A stretch of 64,000 bases of DNA from positions 1-64,000 of the forward strand of contig DATJEU010000088.1 in NCBI GenBank assembly GCA_035496255.1, given 5' to 3'. The stretch comes from Gp6-AA40 sp035496255. Lineage in GTDB: Bacteria > Acidobacteriota > Vicinamibacteria > Vicinamibacterales > UBA2999. Made by a program: the position numbers and the translations under genes. Shown piece after piece: positions 1-8,721 of this stretch; position 1 is the first letter of the stretch; each line of letters begins with the position of its first letter. The notes beneath the pieces are model-generated. The model had not been told where the DNA came from and made no database searches. It saw nothing but the letters and a program-made list of their open reading frames with translations.

Positions 1-1008
<1,008 letters not shown>

Positions 1009-1032
1009 AACCGGAAATTGTACTATCCCGTG

Positions 1033-2202
1033 GTGACTGCTTCCCCAACCGTCACCATTTCCGCACGCGGCGAGCAGCGGCTGCGCGGCGGCCATCCGTG
1101 GATTTATCGCGCCGATGTCGTCGACGTCGACGCGGCCGGCGGCGACATCGTCACGGTGATCGGGCCGCGGCAAAGGCGGCTCGGCGACGCGCTGTTCAGC
1201 GACCGATCACAGATTCCGATCCGCATGCTCACTCACGGCGATCAGGCGGCCGATGCCGCGCTGATGCGGTCGCGGCTCGAGCAGGCGCTGCGCTTTCGCG
1301 AGTCGCTGCACCTGGATGCGACCGCCTTCCGCGTGGTGCACGGTGAAGCGGATCTCCTGCCCTCGCTCATCGTCGACCGGTACGGGGAATACCTGGTGGT
1401 GCAGGCGCTCTCGCAGGGGATGGACCGGATGATGCCGGAGGTCGTTGCGATGCTCACCGACCTCGCGCGCCCGGCCGGCATCCTGGCGCGCAACGATCCG
1501 AAGGTGCGCGCGCTCGAGGGCCTCGAGCAGACCATCGAGGTGCTTGCCGGCGAGATTCCGGAGTCGGTGGTCGTTCGCGAAGGCCCCATCGAATACGACG
1601 CCGATCTGCGGCGGGGGCAGAAGACCGGGTTGTTCCTCGATCAGCGTGAGAACCGCGAGGCGGCGACGCGATATGCGCACGGCCGGCTGCTGGACTGCTT
1701 CAGCTACAACGGGGGGTTCGCGCTTCGGCTGGCGCGGCAGTGTCCTGAGGTAGAAGCCCTCGACATTTCCGCGGATGCGGTGGCGCGCATTCGCGCCAAT
1801 GCTGTGCGCAACGGCGTACCGCATGTGCAGGCGCGCGAAGTGAACGTCTTCGACGAGCTGCGCCGCCTCGAACGGGCCGGTGCGCGCTACGACACCATCG
1901 TGCTCGACCCGCCGGCGTTCGCGAAGAACAAGGCGTCAGTGGCGAACGCGCTGGCCGGTTACAAGGAGATCAACCTGCGCGCGATGCGGCTGCTGACACC
2001 TGGTGGCTACCTGGTCACGTGCAGTTGTTCGTACAACGTGACCGAGGATCTGTTTGCGGACGTGATCCACCAGGCGTCGGTGGACAGCCATACGCCGATG
2101 ACGCTCGTCGAGAAGCGGATGCAGGGGCGCGATCATCCGGTGCTCGTCGGCGTGCCGGAGACGTATTACTTGAAGTGCATGATCTTACGGAGGATCGAAT
2201 AG
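1033..2202 (+). CDS. RlmI/RlmK-like class I rRNA methyltransferase with PUA domain
   Basis: SAM-dependent methyltransferase of the RlmI family, which makes 5-methylcytosine in 23S rRNA. It is about 389 aa, the usual length. An N-terminal PUA domain (residues about 5-75, with GGHPWIY) is followed by a Rossmann methyltransferase core: FSYNGGFAL near 222, LDPPAF near 290 and the catalytic-cysteine segment TCSCSYN near 330. The frame is open far upstream, antisense to glyA, but homology begins only at the PUA domain, so I start at GTG 1033 (GTG 1030 is equivalent). It is divergent from glyA with almost no gap, so promoters must lie inside coding sequence or one start is wrong. The exact target base is not shown by the sequence. 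Confidence 0.87.
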   Translation: MTASPTVTISARGEQRLRGGHPWIYRADVVDVDAAGGDIVTVIGPRQRRLGDALFSDRSQIPIRMLTHGDQAADAALMRSRLEQALRFRESLHLDATAFRVVHGEADLLPSLIVDRYGEYLVVQALSQGMDRMMPEVVAMLTDLARPAGILARNDPKVRALEGLEQTIEVLAGEIPESVVVREGPIEYDADLRRGQKTGLFLDQRENREAATRYAHGRLLDCFSYNGGFALRLARQCPEVEALDISADAVARIRANAVRNGVPHVQAREVNVFDELRRLERAGARYDTIVLDPPAFAKNKASVANALAGYKEINLRAMRLLTPGGYLVTCSCSYNVTEDLFADVIHQASVDSHTPMTLVEKRMQGRDHPVLVGVPETYYLKCMILRRIE

Positions 2203-2237
2203 GTTCACGGGTGCGCACGTCTGGCGAACCCGTGAAC
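2203..2237. repeat. Perfect 10-bp inverted repeat between convergent genes
   Basis: GTTCACGGGT (2203-2212) pairs perfectly with ACCCGTGAAC (2228-2237) across a 15-nt loop. It begins directly after the methyltransferase stop and ends 3 nt before the DUF3052 stop, so it could act as a shared hairpin terminator, although no T-tract follows on either side. The right arm contains the octamer GAACCCGT twice in tandem, linking it to the octamer array at 2671-2727. Confidence 0.6.
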
Positions 2238-2240
2238 CCG

Positions 2241-2630
2241 TCAGGCACGCATCTTCTTCGGCACGACAAACTTATTCGCCGTGTGCGTCTCCGAGAACCG
2301 CACCACCTTCACGTCGACCAATGCCGCGGCCCTTCCAGCCTTCAGGAGGTCAGACTCGCTGATCGCGACGCTGCCCTTGGGGCGAATCGTCCAGAGCGCG
2401 CCGGCGGATTTCATTCGCTGCGCGAGGTCTGCGAGCGTCGCCAGCGATGCGCGCGTTTCGACGGCGCAGAAGATCAGATCGGGAGTCGCGGTGCGCGTGA
2501 TCCTCGCGCCCGCAGCCTGAAGCTCGGAGATGAAGTGCGCGTCGGTGACGCCCACGAGGAGTACGGCCTGACCCGCCCTGATTCCGAGCTTCTGGATCCG
2601 CGACTTGTGCTCGTACGAGGTATCCGACAC
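2241..2630 (-). CDS. DUF3052-family protein
   Basis: A small protein of about 129 aa resembling the DUF3052 family, whose biochemical function is not established to my knowledge. Visible features are the N-terminal stretch SYEHKSRIQKLGI, a hydrophobic strand AVLLVGV, and a paired alpha/beta pattern ending in KFVVPKK; there is no signal peptide, so it is probably cytosolic. The frame stays open upstream to 2708 but that part is low-complexity repeat sequence, so I start at GTG 2628-2630 (VSDTSYEHK). It converges with the methyltransferase and diverges from the SDR. Confidence 0.68.
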   Translation of the reverse strand: MSDTSYEHKSRIQKLGIRAGQAVLLVGVTDAHFISELQAAGARITRTATPDLIFCAVETRASLATLADLAQRMKSAGALWTIRPKGSVAISESDLLKAGRAAALVDVKVVRFSETHTANKFVVPKKMRA

Positions 2631-2670
2631 AGACGGCCGGAGTGTATCGTGTGAACCCTGAATCCAGGCA

Positions 2671-2727
2671 CCGCGAACCCATGAACCCGAACTCAGGCAC
2701 CCGCGCACCCACGAACCCGAGAACCGT
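2671..2727 (+). repeat. Degenerate octamer tandem array (ACCC-based) at the start of the SDR gene
   Basis: ACCC recurs at 2677, 2685, 2699, 2707 and 2715, with a degenerate ACCG at 2723. The steps are 8, 14, 8, 8 and 8 nt, which describes a decayed octamer array of form ACCCNNGA. The array spans the ATG chosen for the SDR and encodes its Pro/Asn-rich first residues (NPNSG...TNPRT). The same word occurs in tandem at 2226-2240. Confidence 0.6.
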
Positions 2728-3505
2728 TTTGATTACCGGCGCCTCAGCGGGGATCGGCGAGGCGTTTGCGGAGGTCTTTGCGGCGGAAGGCTTCGATTTG
2801 GTGCTGGTTGCCCGGCGCGAGGAACGGTTGCGAGCCGTCGCCGAGCGGCTGACAAGCCTCCATGGCGTTGCGACGCACGTGCTTGTCGCGGATTTATCCG
2901 ATCCCTCTGCCTCGGCGCACATCGAAACAGAGCTCTCCTCCGCGCGCGGCCTTCACATCGACGCGCTCGTGAACAACGCGGGTTACGGCGTGCCCGGCGT
3001 CTTCCTCAAATCCGACTGGCCCCGCCATGCCGCGAACCTGCAGGTCATGGTCATGACGCTGGCCGAGCTCACGCACCGGCTGCTCCCCGGCATGCTGGCG
3101 CGCGGCTATGGCCGCATCATCAACGTCGCCTCGCTTGCCGGGCTGGTGCCTGCGTCAGCAGGACATACGACCTACGGCGCGTCGAAAGCGTTCGTCATCA
3201 AGTTCTCGGAATCGCTCCACCAGGAAGTGAGTCCGAAGGGCGTGCACGTCACCGCGCTGTGCCCCGGCTTCACCTGGAGCGAGTTTCACGATGTCACCGG
3301 CACGCGCGATCGGATGAACCAGTTGCCGCCGTGGATGTGGATGGACGCGCCAGCCGTGGCGCGCCAGGGTTACGACGCCGTGATGGCGGGCACGCCGATC
3401 TACGTCAACGGCCGGGTCAATCGGACGATCGCGGCGATGGTGCGCGTGGCCCCGATGTCGCTGATTCGCGCGATCGAACGACGGATCGGCCACCGGAAGC
3501 TGTAG
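2681..3505 (+). CDS. Short-chain dehydrogenase/reductase
   Basis: A classical SDR of about 274 aa: a Rossmann oxidoreductase using NAD(P)H on an unknown alcohol or ketone. Visible motifs are the nucleotide-binding TGASAGIG (about residues 18-25), NNAG near 96, the catalytic serine in NVASLAG near 150, and YGASK near 165-169. The sequence LVLVARREERL after the second strand favours NADP. I chose ATG 2681; an ATG-equivalent start at 2642 would add residues encoded only by repeat sequence. The first 15 or so residues are themselves encoded by an ACCC-based octamer array, so the true start may be even further in. Substrate cannot be inferred from context. Confidence 0.85.
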   Translation: MNPNSGTRAPTNPRTVLITGASAGIGEAFAEVFAAEGFDLVLVARREERLRAVAERLTSLHGVATHVLVADLSDPSASAHIETELSSARGLHIDALVNNAGYGVPGVFLKSDWPRHAANLQVMVMTLAELTHRLLPGMLARGYGRIINVASLAGLVPASAGHTTYGASKAFVIKFSESLHQEVSPKGVHVTALCPGFTWSEFHDVTGTRDRMNQLPPWMWMDAPAVARQGYDAVMAGTPIYVNGRVNRTIAAMVRVAPMSLIRAIERRIGHRKL

Positions 3506-3586
3506 GGCGGCCGGCGACTGGCGGTACGGCTGGCCCTGAGGCCGTTACCCCCGCAATCTCCGTCAGCGTTGCACGACAATGACACG

Positions 3587-4384
3587 ATGACCGAACGCGC
3601 GCGAAGCTGGGCCGAGCTGCTCGAGCAGTTGTACGCAGGCTCATGGAATCCAGATCTCCAGCGCCACCGCTCGCCGTACGCGCTGCGCGGCCTCAATCGC
3701 GTCAATCACGATCTCTCCAACAGCCTGGTGCGGCTGTCGCGCGGCGAGCAGGGCATCACGACACTCGAACTGTCGCTCCTGCGCAACTTCAAGAAGTACG
3801 CGCACGACCATCCGGCCAGCGGCGTCGATTCGATCTGGCACTGGCTCGCGCTGGCGCAGCATCACGGGCTGCCAACGCGCCTGATCGACTGGACCTACTC
3901 GCCGCTCGTGGCGCTCCATTTCGCCACCGAGGACCCGGCGCAATACGCGGAGGACGGCGTCGTCTGGTGTGTGAACTTCGTCGAAGCCAACACACGATTG
4001 CCGAAGCGGCTGCGCGCGATTCTCGACGAAGAGCGTTCGGACACCTTCACCGTGGAAATGCTGCACGAGTTCGCGACGCTGCGGGCGTTCGATGCGCTGG
4101 CGAAGGAACCGTTCGTCGTCTTTCTCGAGCCGCCGTCACTCGATACGCGCATCCTCAATCAGTTCGCGCTGTTCTCGCTGATGCCGAGTGCCAGCGCCAG
4201 GCTCGAAGACTGGCTCGGGTCCCACCCCGAGCTCTGCCGCGCCGTCATCGTCCCGGCCGAGTTGAAATGGGAAGTCCGCGACAAGCTCGATCAGGCGAAT
4301 ATCAACGAGCGCACGCTGTTTCCCGGTCTGGATGGCTTGAGCCGATGGCTGGAGCGTTACTACACGCCGAAGCCGAAAGACTGA
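3587..4384 (+). CDS. FRG-domain protein
   Basis: A protein of about 265 aa carrying an FRG domain. The family is named after an F-R-G motif, here YALRGL at 31-36, and its second hallmark is the segment QHHGLPTRLIDWT (91-103). FRG proteins occur singly or near toxin, phage-defence or mobile regions, and their activity is not settled. No partner toxin, antitoxin or mobile gene adjoins it here. The start is ATG 3587; TTG 3569 is in frame but less likely. There is no signal peptide, so it is probably cytosolic. It is followed 28 nt later by an L,D-transpeptidase on the same strand. Confidence 0.7.
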   Translation: MTERARSWAELLEQLYAGSWNPDLQRHRSPYALRGLNRVNHDLSNSLVRLSRGEQGITTLELSLLRNFKKYAHDHPASGVDSIWHWLALAQHHGLPTRLIDWTYSPLVALHFATEDPAQYAEDGVVWCVNFVEANTRLPKRLRAILDEERSDTFTVEMLHEFATLRAFDALAKEPFVVFLEPPSLDTRILNQFALFSLMPSASARLEDWLGSHPELCRAVIVPAELKWEVRDKLDQANINERTLFPGLDGLSRWLERYYTPKPKD

Positions 4385-4412
4385 CGGCATTTCTATTGCT
4401 CCACCTCGTCGC

Positions 4413-5840
4413 ATGACGCTTCGAGGTGTGGTGCTTGGCCTCCTGGTAGCCGTGAGCGCCGTCGCGTGCGAACACAAGGTCGATAACGCTCAGTACGTGG
4501 ACAGGTTGCGCACCCTCACTGGCAGCACGCCAGCGTGGGTCGGTCGCGACGCGCTCTCGCAGAAGCTGTGGAAGATCGAGCGCGGGTTCTACACGACGCG
4601 TGGATTTCTTCCCGCGTGGGTTGATGGCAATCGCACGACGCCGCAGTGGAAGGACCTTGTCCAGCAACTGAAATACTCGGAGCGCCACGGCCTCGACCCG
4701 GCGAAGTACCACGTCGCCGAATTCGAGCAACTGCGCGAACAGTCGCAGACGAAAACCGGGGGCACGAGGTTTCCGGTTGAACGCGTCCCGGAAATGGACG
4801 CGCGGATGACGTTCGCCTACCTCACGTACGCCGCCGACCTCCTCGGCTGGGACACCAATCCGAAGGCGATCTACACGAACTGGATCGCGCCGGCGAAGCA
4901 GGTTGATCTTGCCTCTCGCCTGAACGACGGCGTCGCGAAGGGCAGCGTCCGCGAATCGCTCGAATCGCTCGCGCCAACGCACCAGCAATACAAAGGGCTG
5001 CAGGCGGCGCTCGCGGCGGAGACGCAGCATCCAACCGGACACGCCGATCAGATCCGCATGAACATGGAACGCTGGCGCTGGGCGCCGCACGATCTCGGCG
5101 AGCGCTACGTGCTGATCAACGTCCCTGCGTATCAGATGCAGGTGATGGAAGGCAACACGCCGGTCCTCGCCATGCGCGTCATCGTCGGCAAACCCGACTG
5201 GCCGACGCCGCTGTTCAGCGACAAGATGACGTACATCGTGTTCAGCCCGTACTGGAACATTCCCGCGAACATCCTGAAGGAGGAGGCGTTGCCACACCTC
5301 GCGAAGGATCCCGACTGGCTACGGCGCAACAACATGGAAGTGGTCGGAACGAGCGGTCAGGTCGTCGATGCGTCAGCGATCGACTGGTCGGATGATGATG
5401 TGGTTCACACCGTGCGGTTGCGGCAGGCGCCGGGTCCGGAGAACGCGCTGGGCCGGGTCAAGTTCATCTTCCCGAACAACTTCAGCGTGTATCTGCACGA
5501 CACGAATACGACGAAGCTGTTCGACAAGGATCGGCGGGCGTTGAGTCACGGCTGCATCCGCGTCCAGGACCCGGTGGATCTCGCGCATTACGTGATGCGG
5601 GATCGCCCCGAGTGGACCGCCGAGCGGATCTCCACCGCGATGAATGCGCACGAAGAACAGACGGTGAAACTCAAGGAGCCGATTCCGGTCCACATCGGCT
5701 ACTGGACCGCGTGGGTCGAACCCGATGGCAAGACCGTCACCTACACCGATGATCCGTACGGAATCGACGCGCGCCAACGCCAGTTGGAACAGGACGGCAG
5801 GACAACACCGCTACGCCCGACTGGCGCGGCGAGGCCGTAA
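4413..5840 (+). CDS. YcbB-type L,D-transpeptidase lipoprotein
   Basis: A periplasmic L,D-transpeptidase of the YcbB/LdtD type (475 aa), which forms 3-3 peptidoglycan cross-links or attaches proteins to peptidoglycan. The N-terminus has a hydrophobic stretch ending in a lipobox-like AVAC with the cysteine near residue 19, so it is probably a lipoprotein. A scaffold region at about 50-200 is followed by the YkuD catalytic domain at about 225-400, with the active-site SHGCIRV and cysteine near 381. It ends 130 nt before a convergent gene, and that gap holds two hairpin-forming repeats. A second, shorter YkuD enzyme lies at 52.6-53.6 kb. Confidence 0.9.
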   Translation: MTLRGVVLGLLVAVSAVACEHKVDNAQYVDRLRTLTGSTPAWVGRDALSQKLWKIERGFYTTRGFLPAWVDGNRTTPQWKDLVQQLKYSERHGLDPAKYHVAEFEQLREQSQTKTGGTRFPVERVPEMDARMTFAYLTYAADLLGWDTNPKAIYTNWIAPAKQVDLASRLNDGVAKGSVRESLESLAPTHQQYKGLQAALAAETQHPTGHADQIRMNMERWRWAPHDLGERYVLINVPAYQMQVMEGNTPVLAMRVIVGKPDWPTPLFSDKMTYIVFSPYWNIPANILKEEALPHLAKDPDWLRRNNMEVVGTSGQVVDASAIDWSDDDVVHTVRLRQAPGPENALGRVKFIFPNNFSVYLHDTNTTKLFDKDRRALSHGCIRVQDPVDLAHYVMRDRPEWTAERISTAMNAHEEQTVKLKEPIPVHIGYWTAWVEPDGKTVTYTDDPYGIDARQRQLEQDGRTTPLRPTGAARP

Positions 5841-5878
5841 TCCGTAGCGGGCGAGTCTGACGATCCGCTCGGCAGGCA

Positions 5879-5946
5879 GGCCGAGCTGAAGGTCGGCCTC
5901 GACGATCGGGATAGTGAGCGTAGGGACGGGTCTTCAGACCCGCCCC
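5879..5946. repeat. Family B repeat: paired hairpins with CTGAAG core
   Basis: Two hairpins lie between convergent genes. The first has stem GGCCGA (5879-5884) and TCGGCC (5893-5898) around GCTGAAGG. The second is CGGGTCT-TC-AGACCCG at 5927-5942, preceded by GTAGGGA and followed by CCCC. The core GGTCTTCAGACC (5929-5940) is the exact reverse complement of the 12-mer at 7444-7455 and at 54776-54787. The first hairpin resembles 39034-39051. No T-run follows, so an intrinsic terminator role is not evident. Confidence 0.6.
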
Positions 5947-5969
5947 CGGGCGAAGGCCGGTATGTCGTT

Positions 5970-6380
5970 CTAGCGTCCGTTCCTGGCGTAGAGCGCGCGG
6001 ATGCTGGTGACGATTAGCGCGACGCCTACGATCACCATCAACCCGCCGATGCCGACGGCCCCGTGCCACTCGCCCAGCACCGTCAGCAGGAAGAAGATGC
6101 CGACGCCGCCGCCGATCGAAAGAATCCCGAGAAACCTGATGAAATCGAGCATCCGGCGCTCCTTCTCCGCCGGATCCGACACGCGGCTGGTGCCCATCAG
6201 CGCCTGCAGCGGCGCCGCGAGCGCCACGGGTTCCTCGGGAGCCGGCAAGCCCTTTTCAATCATCGCGAGCCGTTCCCGATGTTTCATCAGTTCTTTCTGA
6301 TTCGACTGCCAGGCGCCGGCGATCATGGCCGCCGCCCAGGCGACGATCAGGGTGATGATGATCCAGTGTCCTGGTTCCAT
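5970..6380 (-). CDS. Small inner-membrane protein, probable ECF-sigma target
   Basis: A protein of about 136 aa with three predicted membrane helices: residues about 5-25 (WIIITLIVAWAAAMIAGAW), 80-102, and 107-127. A charged cytoplasmic loop contains KHRERLAMIEKGLP, a segment seen in the loosely described DUF6249-like group. I do not recognise a function. The ATG at 6378-6380 is chosen because the divergent promoter pair at 6388-6453 would place transcription start almost at this codon. It is divergent from the ECF sigma operon, and the mirrored promoter suggests it belongs to that sigma factor's regulon. Confidence 0.72.
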   Translation of the reverse strand: MEPGHWIIITLIVAWAAAMIAGAWQSNQKELMKHRERLAMIEKGLPAPEEPVALAAPLQALMGTSRVSDPAEKERRMLDFIRFLGILSIGGGVGIFFLLTVLGEWHGAVGIGGLMVIVGVALIVTSIRALYARNGR

Positions 6381-6387
6381 GGGCAGG

Positions 6388-6453
6388 TTAGACCGGGGTG
6401 GCGCCCGGATTGTTTCAGCCGACCGAAACAATCACCGGACCCCGGCAGTCTAA
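6388..6453. promoter_or_regulatory. Mirror-image sigmaE-like divergent promoters
   Basis: On the plus strand GAAAC (6425-6429) is followed after exactly 18 nt by GTCTAA (6448-6453). On the minus strand GAAAC (6416 down to 6412) is followed after exactly 18 nt by GTCTAA (6393 down to 6388). The two -35 boxes form the perfect inverted repeat ATTGTTTC / GAAACAAT (6409-6416 and 6425-6432). GTCTAA is the known -10 of E. coli sigmaE-type promoters, whose -35 has an AAC core about 15-16 nt after GGAACTT. One promoter would serve the sigma gene at 6466, the other the membrane protein starting at 6380. Confidence 0.65.
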
Positions 6454-6465
6454 TCGCTGCATCCG

Positions 6466-7011
6466 ATGGAGGAGTCCGACGCGGCGCTGGTCGAACGGTG
6501 CCGGACCGGCAGCGACGCCGCCTTCCGTGAGCTCATCGATCGCTACAAGAACCTGGTGTACGGCGTGATTCTCCGCACCGTGGCCGATCGCTCGAGGGCA
6601 GACGATCTCGCGCAGGAGGTCTTCCTTCGCGTGTATCGGGGCCTGCCGTCGTTTCGCGGTGATTCCAGCCTGTCGACGTGGCTGTTTCGAATCGCGCGGA
6701 ACGTCTGTGTCGAAACGCGGGATCGCCGGCTGTTCGAGCAGTCGCTCGATGCGCTGGCGTCCGACCATCGTCCGCGCGTTGATCCTGGCGCACATGACCA
6801 GGCGTTTGCCGCGATCGAGCTGCGCGATCGGCTCGATCGGGCGATGTCCCAGCTTCCGCCAGCGGCGCGGTTTCTGGTCTCGGCACACTACCTCGGTGGC
6901 CAGAAGTACGAAGACCTGGCGCGGGCGCTCGACATGCCGATCGGCACCGTGAAGACGCACCTGCATCGCGCCAGACGTCGCCTCCGCGAGCTGCTGGAGA
7001 TGCCGTCATGA
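6466..7011 (+). CDS. ECF (sigma-70 family) RNA polymerase sigma factor
   Basis: An ECF sigma factor of 181 aa that redirects RNA polymerase to a small regulon, typically for envelope stress. Region 2 is visible at about residues 20-90 (ELIDRYKNLVY, DDLAQEVFLRVYRGL, STWLFRIARN) and region 4 at about 125-178, with KYEDLARALDMPIGTVKTHL as helix-turn-helix and a basic tail. There is no C-terminal accessory domain. The start ATG 6466 lies 12 nt after a sigmaE-like -10 box, so the gene is probably autoregulated. It overlaps the next gene by 4 nt (ATGA), consistent with co-translation with its anti-sigma factor. Confidence 0.93.
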   Translation: MEESDAALVERCRTGSDAAFRELIDRYKNLVYGVILRTVADRSRADDLAQEVFLRVYRGLPSFRGDSSLSTWLFRIARNVCVETRDRRLFEQSLDALASDHRPRVDPGAHDQAFAAIELRDRLDRAMSQLPPAARFLVSAHYLGGQKYEDLARALDMPIGTVKTHLHRARRRLRELLEMPS

Positions 7012-7382
7012 TGCCGCACGACGATCCGCCCTTCGACGCTGTCGACCGCGGGCTGGATGCGATGTTCGCCGCCGGCGAACAGGCGCCGCCGCCCTTCACC
7101 GTCGACGTGCTCCGTCGCATCCAGCAAGACAGATGGCGTCGCGAACGGCGGCTCGATCGCATCTTCTATGCGGGACTCTGTGCGAGCGGTGTGCTGGTGA
7201 TTGTCGGACTCTGGCTCGCGTTCGGCACGCTCGCCGGAGTCGTCGCGACGGGGCACGACACGATCTTCAACGGCCAGGTGCTGTCGTCGGTCGAGAACAT
7301 CTCCGGCGACGCCGCCATGAAGCTGGCGCTGGCGGGTCTGGTGGTGACGGTGCTTGCGAGCTGGCGCCGCCTGTACTCGTAG
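7008..7382 (+). CDS. Probable membrane anti-sigma factor
   Basis: A 124-aa protein translationally coupled (ATGA overlap) to the ECF sigma gene. The cytoplasmic N-terminus (about 45 aa) contains an amphipathic FTVDVLRRIQQDRWRRERRLDR segment, followed by a membrane helix at about 48-70 and a second at about 102-118. There is no HxxxCxxC zinc-binding anti-sigma motif. The anti-sigma role is inferred from position and topology, not from a recognised domain. The C-terminus ends almost on the boundary of a Family B intergenic repeat. Confidence 0.7.
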   Translation: MMPHDDPPFDAVDRGLDAMFAAGEQAPPPFTVDVLRRIQQDRWRRERRLDRIFYAGLCASGVLVIVGLWLAFGTLAGVVATGHDTIFNGQVLSSVENISGDAAMKLALAGLVVTVLASWRRLYS

Positions 7383-7464
7383 GGACGGTCTCGGATCCGC
7401 CCGAGCGGAGCGAGGTAATCACCGGGCCGGCGGCCTGGGTGCGGGTCTGAAGACCTGCCCCGAC
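7379..7464. repeat. Family B repeat, copy 2
   Basis: The gap between two convergent genes begins GTAGGGACGG, as in the copy at 5920, and ends with GCGGGTCTGAAGACCTGCCCC. The 12-mer GGTCTGAAGACC at 7444-7455 matches 54776-54787 exactly and 5929-5940 as reverse complement. The two opposed arms flank a G+C-rich centre, the same paired arrangement as in the other copies. The left arm begins inside the stop codon of the anti-sigma gene. Confidence 0.57.
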
Positions 7465-7480
7465 AACGCCCCCCGACGTG

Positions 7481-7795
7481 TTAGCGAGACAGATGCTGGC
7501 GGGCGAGGCGTTCGACGAGTGCGGCCAGCATCTCGCCGTCGAGCGTGAATGCCTGGGCCTCCGCCGACCACGATAGCTTGTAGCTGCGCGAGAGCGCCGA
7601 GACCCACACCTGCCGCACCGGCGCATTCGGACTCACCACGAACTTGGCCGGCGGGTTCTCGAACACCACCTGCAGGACGCCGTTCTGCAGCTCCACCTCG
7701 AAGTCTTCGGCGTCGGCGAGCGGCATGAGCGCGCGCTGCAGCGCCTCGAGGGCGTGATCCGCCTGCAGCCGGAATTCCTGCTCGGACAGGCTCAC
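7481..7795 (-). CDS. cyaY: Frataxin-like iron donor protein CyaY
   Basis: A cytosolic frataxin-family protein of 104 aa, the length of E. coli CyaY, which binds iron and modulates Fe-S cluster assembly. The pattern matches the fold: an N-terminal acidic helix (EFRLQADHALEALQRAL), then strands with NGVLQVVFEN and FVVSPNAPVRQVWVSALSRSYKLSW, the counterpart of the CyaY segment NRQEPLHQVWLA, then a C-terminal helix. The acidic ridge is only partly kept. The start codon overlaps the stop of the upstream VWA gene by 4 nt, so the two are probably co-translated, an unusual pairing. No isc or suf gene is nearby. Confidence 0.77.
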   Translation of the reverse strand: MSLSEQEFRLQADHALEALQRALMPLADAEDFEVELQNGVLQVVFENPPAKFVVSPNAPVRQVWVSALSRSYKLSWSAEAQAFTLDGEMLAALVERLARQHLSR

Positions 7796-8685
7796 TGGAG
7801 GCGATCGGGTGACGCGATGTAGCTCTTGCGCGCGCGGCCGATAAGTCCGGGCTGCTTCATCTTCAATTCGAGTTTGTGCTCCTTGCCGTCGAGCATCGCC
7901 GGCGTGAAGCCGAGCGTGTACTGGCTGTGGAGCTCTTCGACGACGCGCGTGAACGTCGGCGCCAGTTCGTCGGTCTTCTTCAACTCGAAATAGCCGCCGC
8001 CGGTTTCGTCCGCGAACTTTCGCAGCACGCGATCGGGATGCGTCCGCTGCGCCCGTCCGGGCCCGATGAAGAACGTCGATTCGAGACCGATCGCGTAAAT
8101 CATCGTCTCGTGATCGGCGGCGCTCTTCAGGACGTCGCCGGACCCGAGCTTCGAGTCGGTGTCGTCACCGTCGGTGAACACCACGACGACGCGACGGCCA
8201 TCGACCTTCTTGAGCATGTCGATCGACTGGTAGGTGGCATCGTAGAGGCGCGTCGGGTTACCGAACTGCAGATCGCCGAGCGAGCCGATCAGGTCGTCGC
8301 GGTCGCTCGTGAACGTGCCGCTGAACTGAATCTTGTCGCTGAACGCGCCGACCTGCGCCTTGTCCTGCGGCAGCATCCGGATCAGGAACTGCTCCGCGGC
8401 TTCCTTGAGCCGATCGAGATTCGCGGTCATGCTGGCACTGAAATCGAGCATCACCACCGCGGTGAACGGCCGCACTTCGTCCTGGAAGAATGAGATCTGC
8501 TGCAGCTTGCCGTTGTCGAAGATCTGGAACTGGTCCTGATCGAGATTCGGTACCAGGCGTCCCTCGCCGTCGACGACCGTCGCGATGACGGGGACGATGC
8601 GCGTGCCGGACTTGAAGGTGGGGGCCTGCGCGAGGATCGTCGCCGCGCCGAGGAGGACGAGAGCAGGAACGAGCCAGGACCGCAT
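7792..8685 (-). CDS. Secreted VWA-domain protein (TIGR03436 type)
   Basis: A 297-aa protein of the acidobacterial VWFA-related family. A signal peptide covers about residues 1-20, ending AAATILAQ. A short beta region then resembles a regulatory domain (VVDGEGRLVPNLDQDQFQIFDNGK), and the VWA domain starts near 75 with a complete MIDAS motif DFSAS at 81-85. The family's function is not established; VWA domains bind protein partners through a metal ion. The gene is coupled to cyaY downstream and sits only 36 bp from the divergent TonB receptor. Confidence 0.83.
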   Translation of the reverse strand: MRSWLVPALVLLGAATILAQAPTFKSGTRIVPVIATVVDGEGRLVPNLDQDQFQIFDNGKLQQISFFQDEVRPFTAVVMLDFSASMTANLDRLKEAAEQFLIRMLPQDKAQVGAFSDKIQFSGTFTSDRDDLIGSLGDLQFGNPTRLYDATYQSIDMLKKVDGRRVVVVFTDGDDTDSKLGSGDVLKSAADHETMIYAIGLESTFFIGPGRAQRTHPDRVLRKFADETGGGYFELKKTDELAPTFTRVVEELHSQYTLGFTPAMLDGKEHKLELKMKQPGLIGRARKSYIASPDRLQ

Positions 8686-8721
8686 GAACGCAGCTTAACA
8701 TCCGGGCTAATATCTCCGGCC

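Noticed and set aside
8686..8721. Cobalamin or TPP riboswitch upstream of the TonB receptor
   Set aside because: The gap is only 36 bp, too short for either aptamer.
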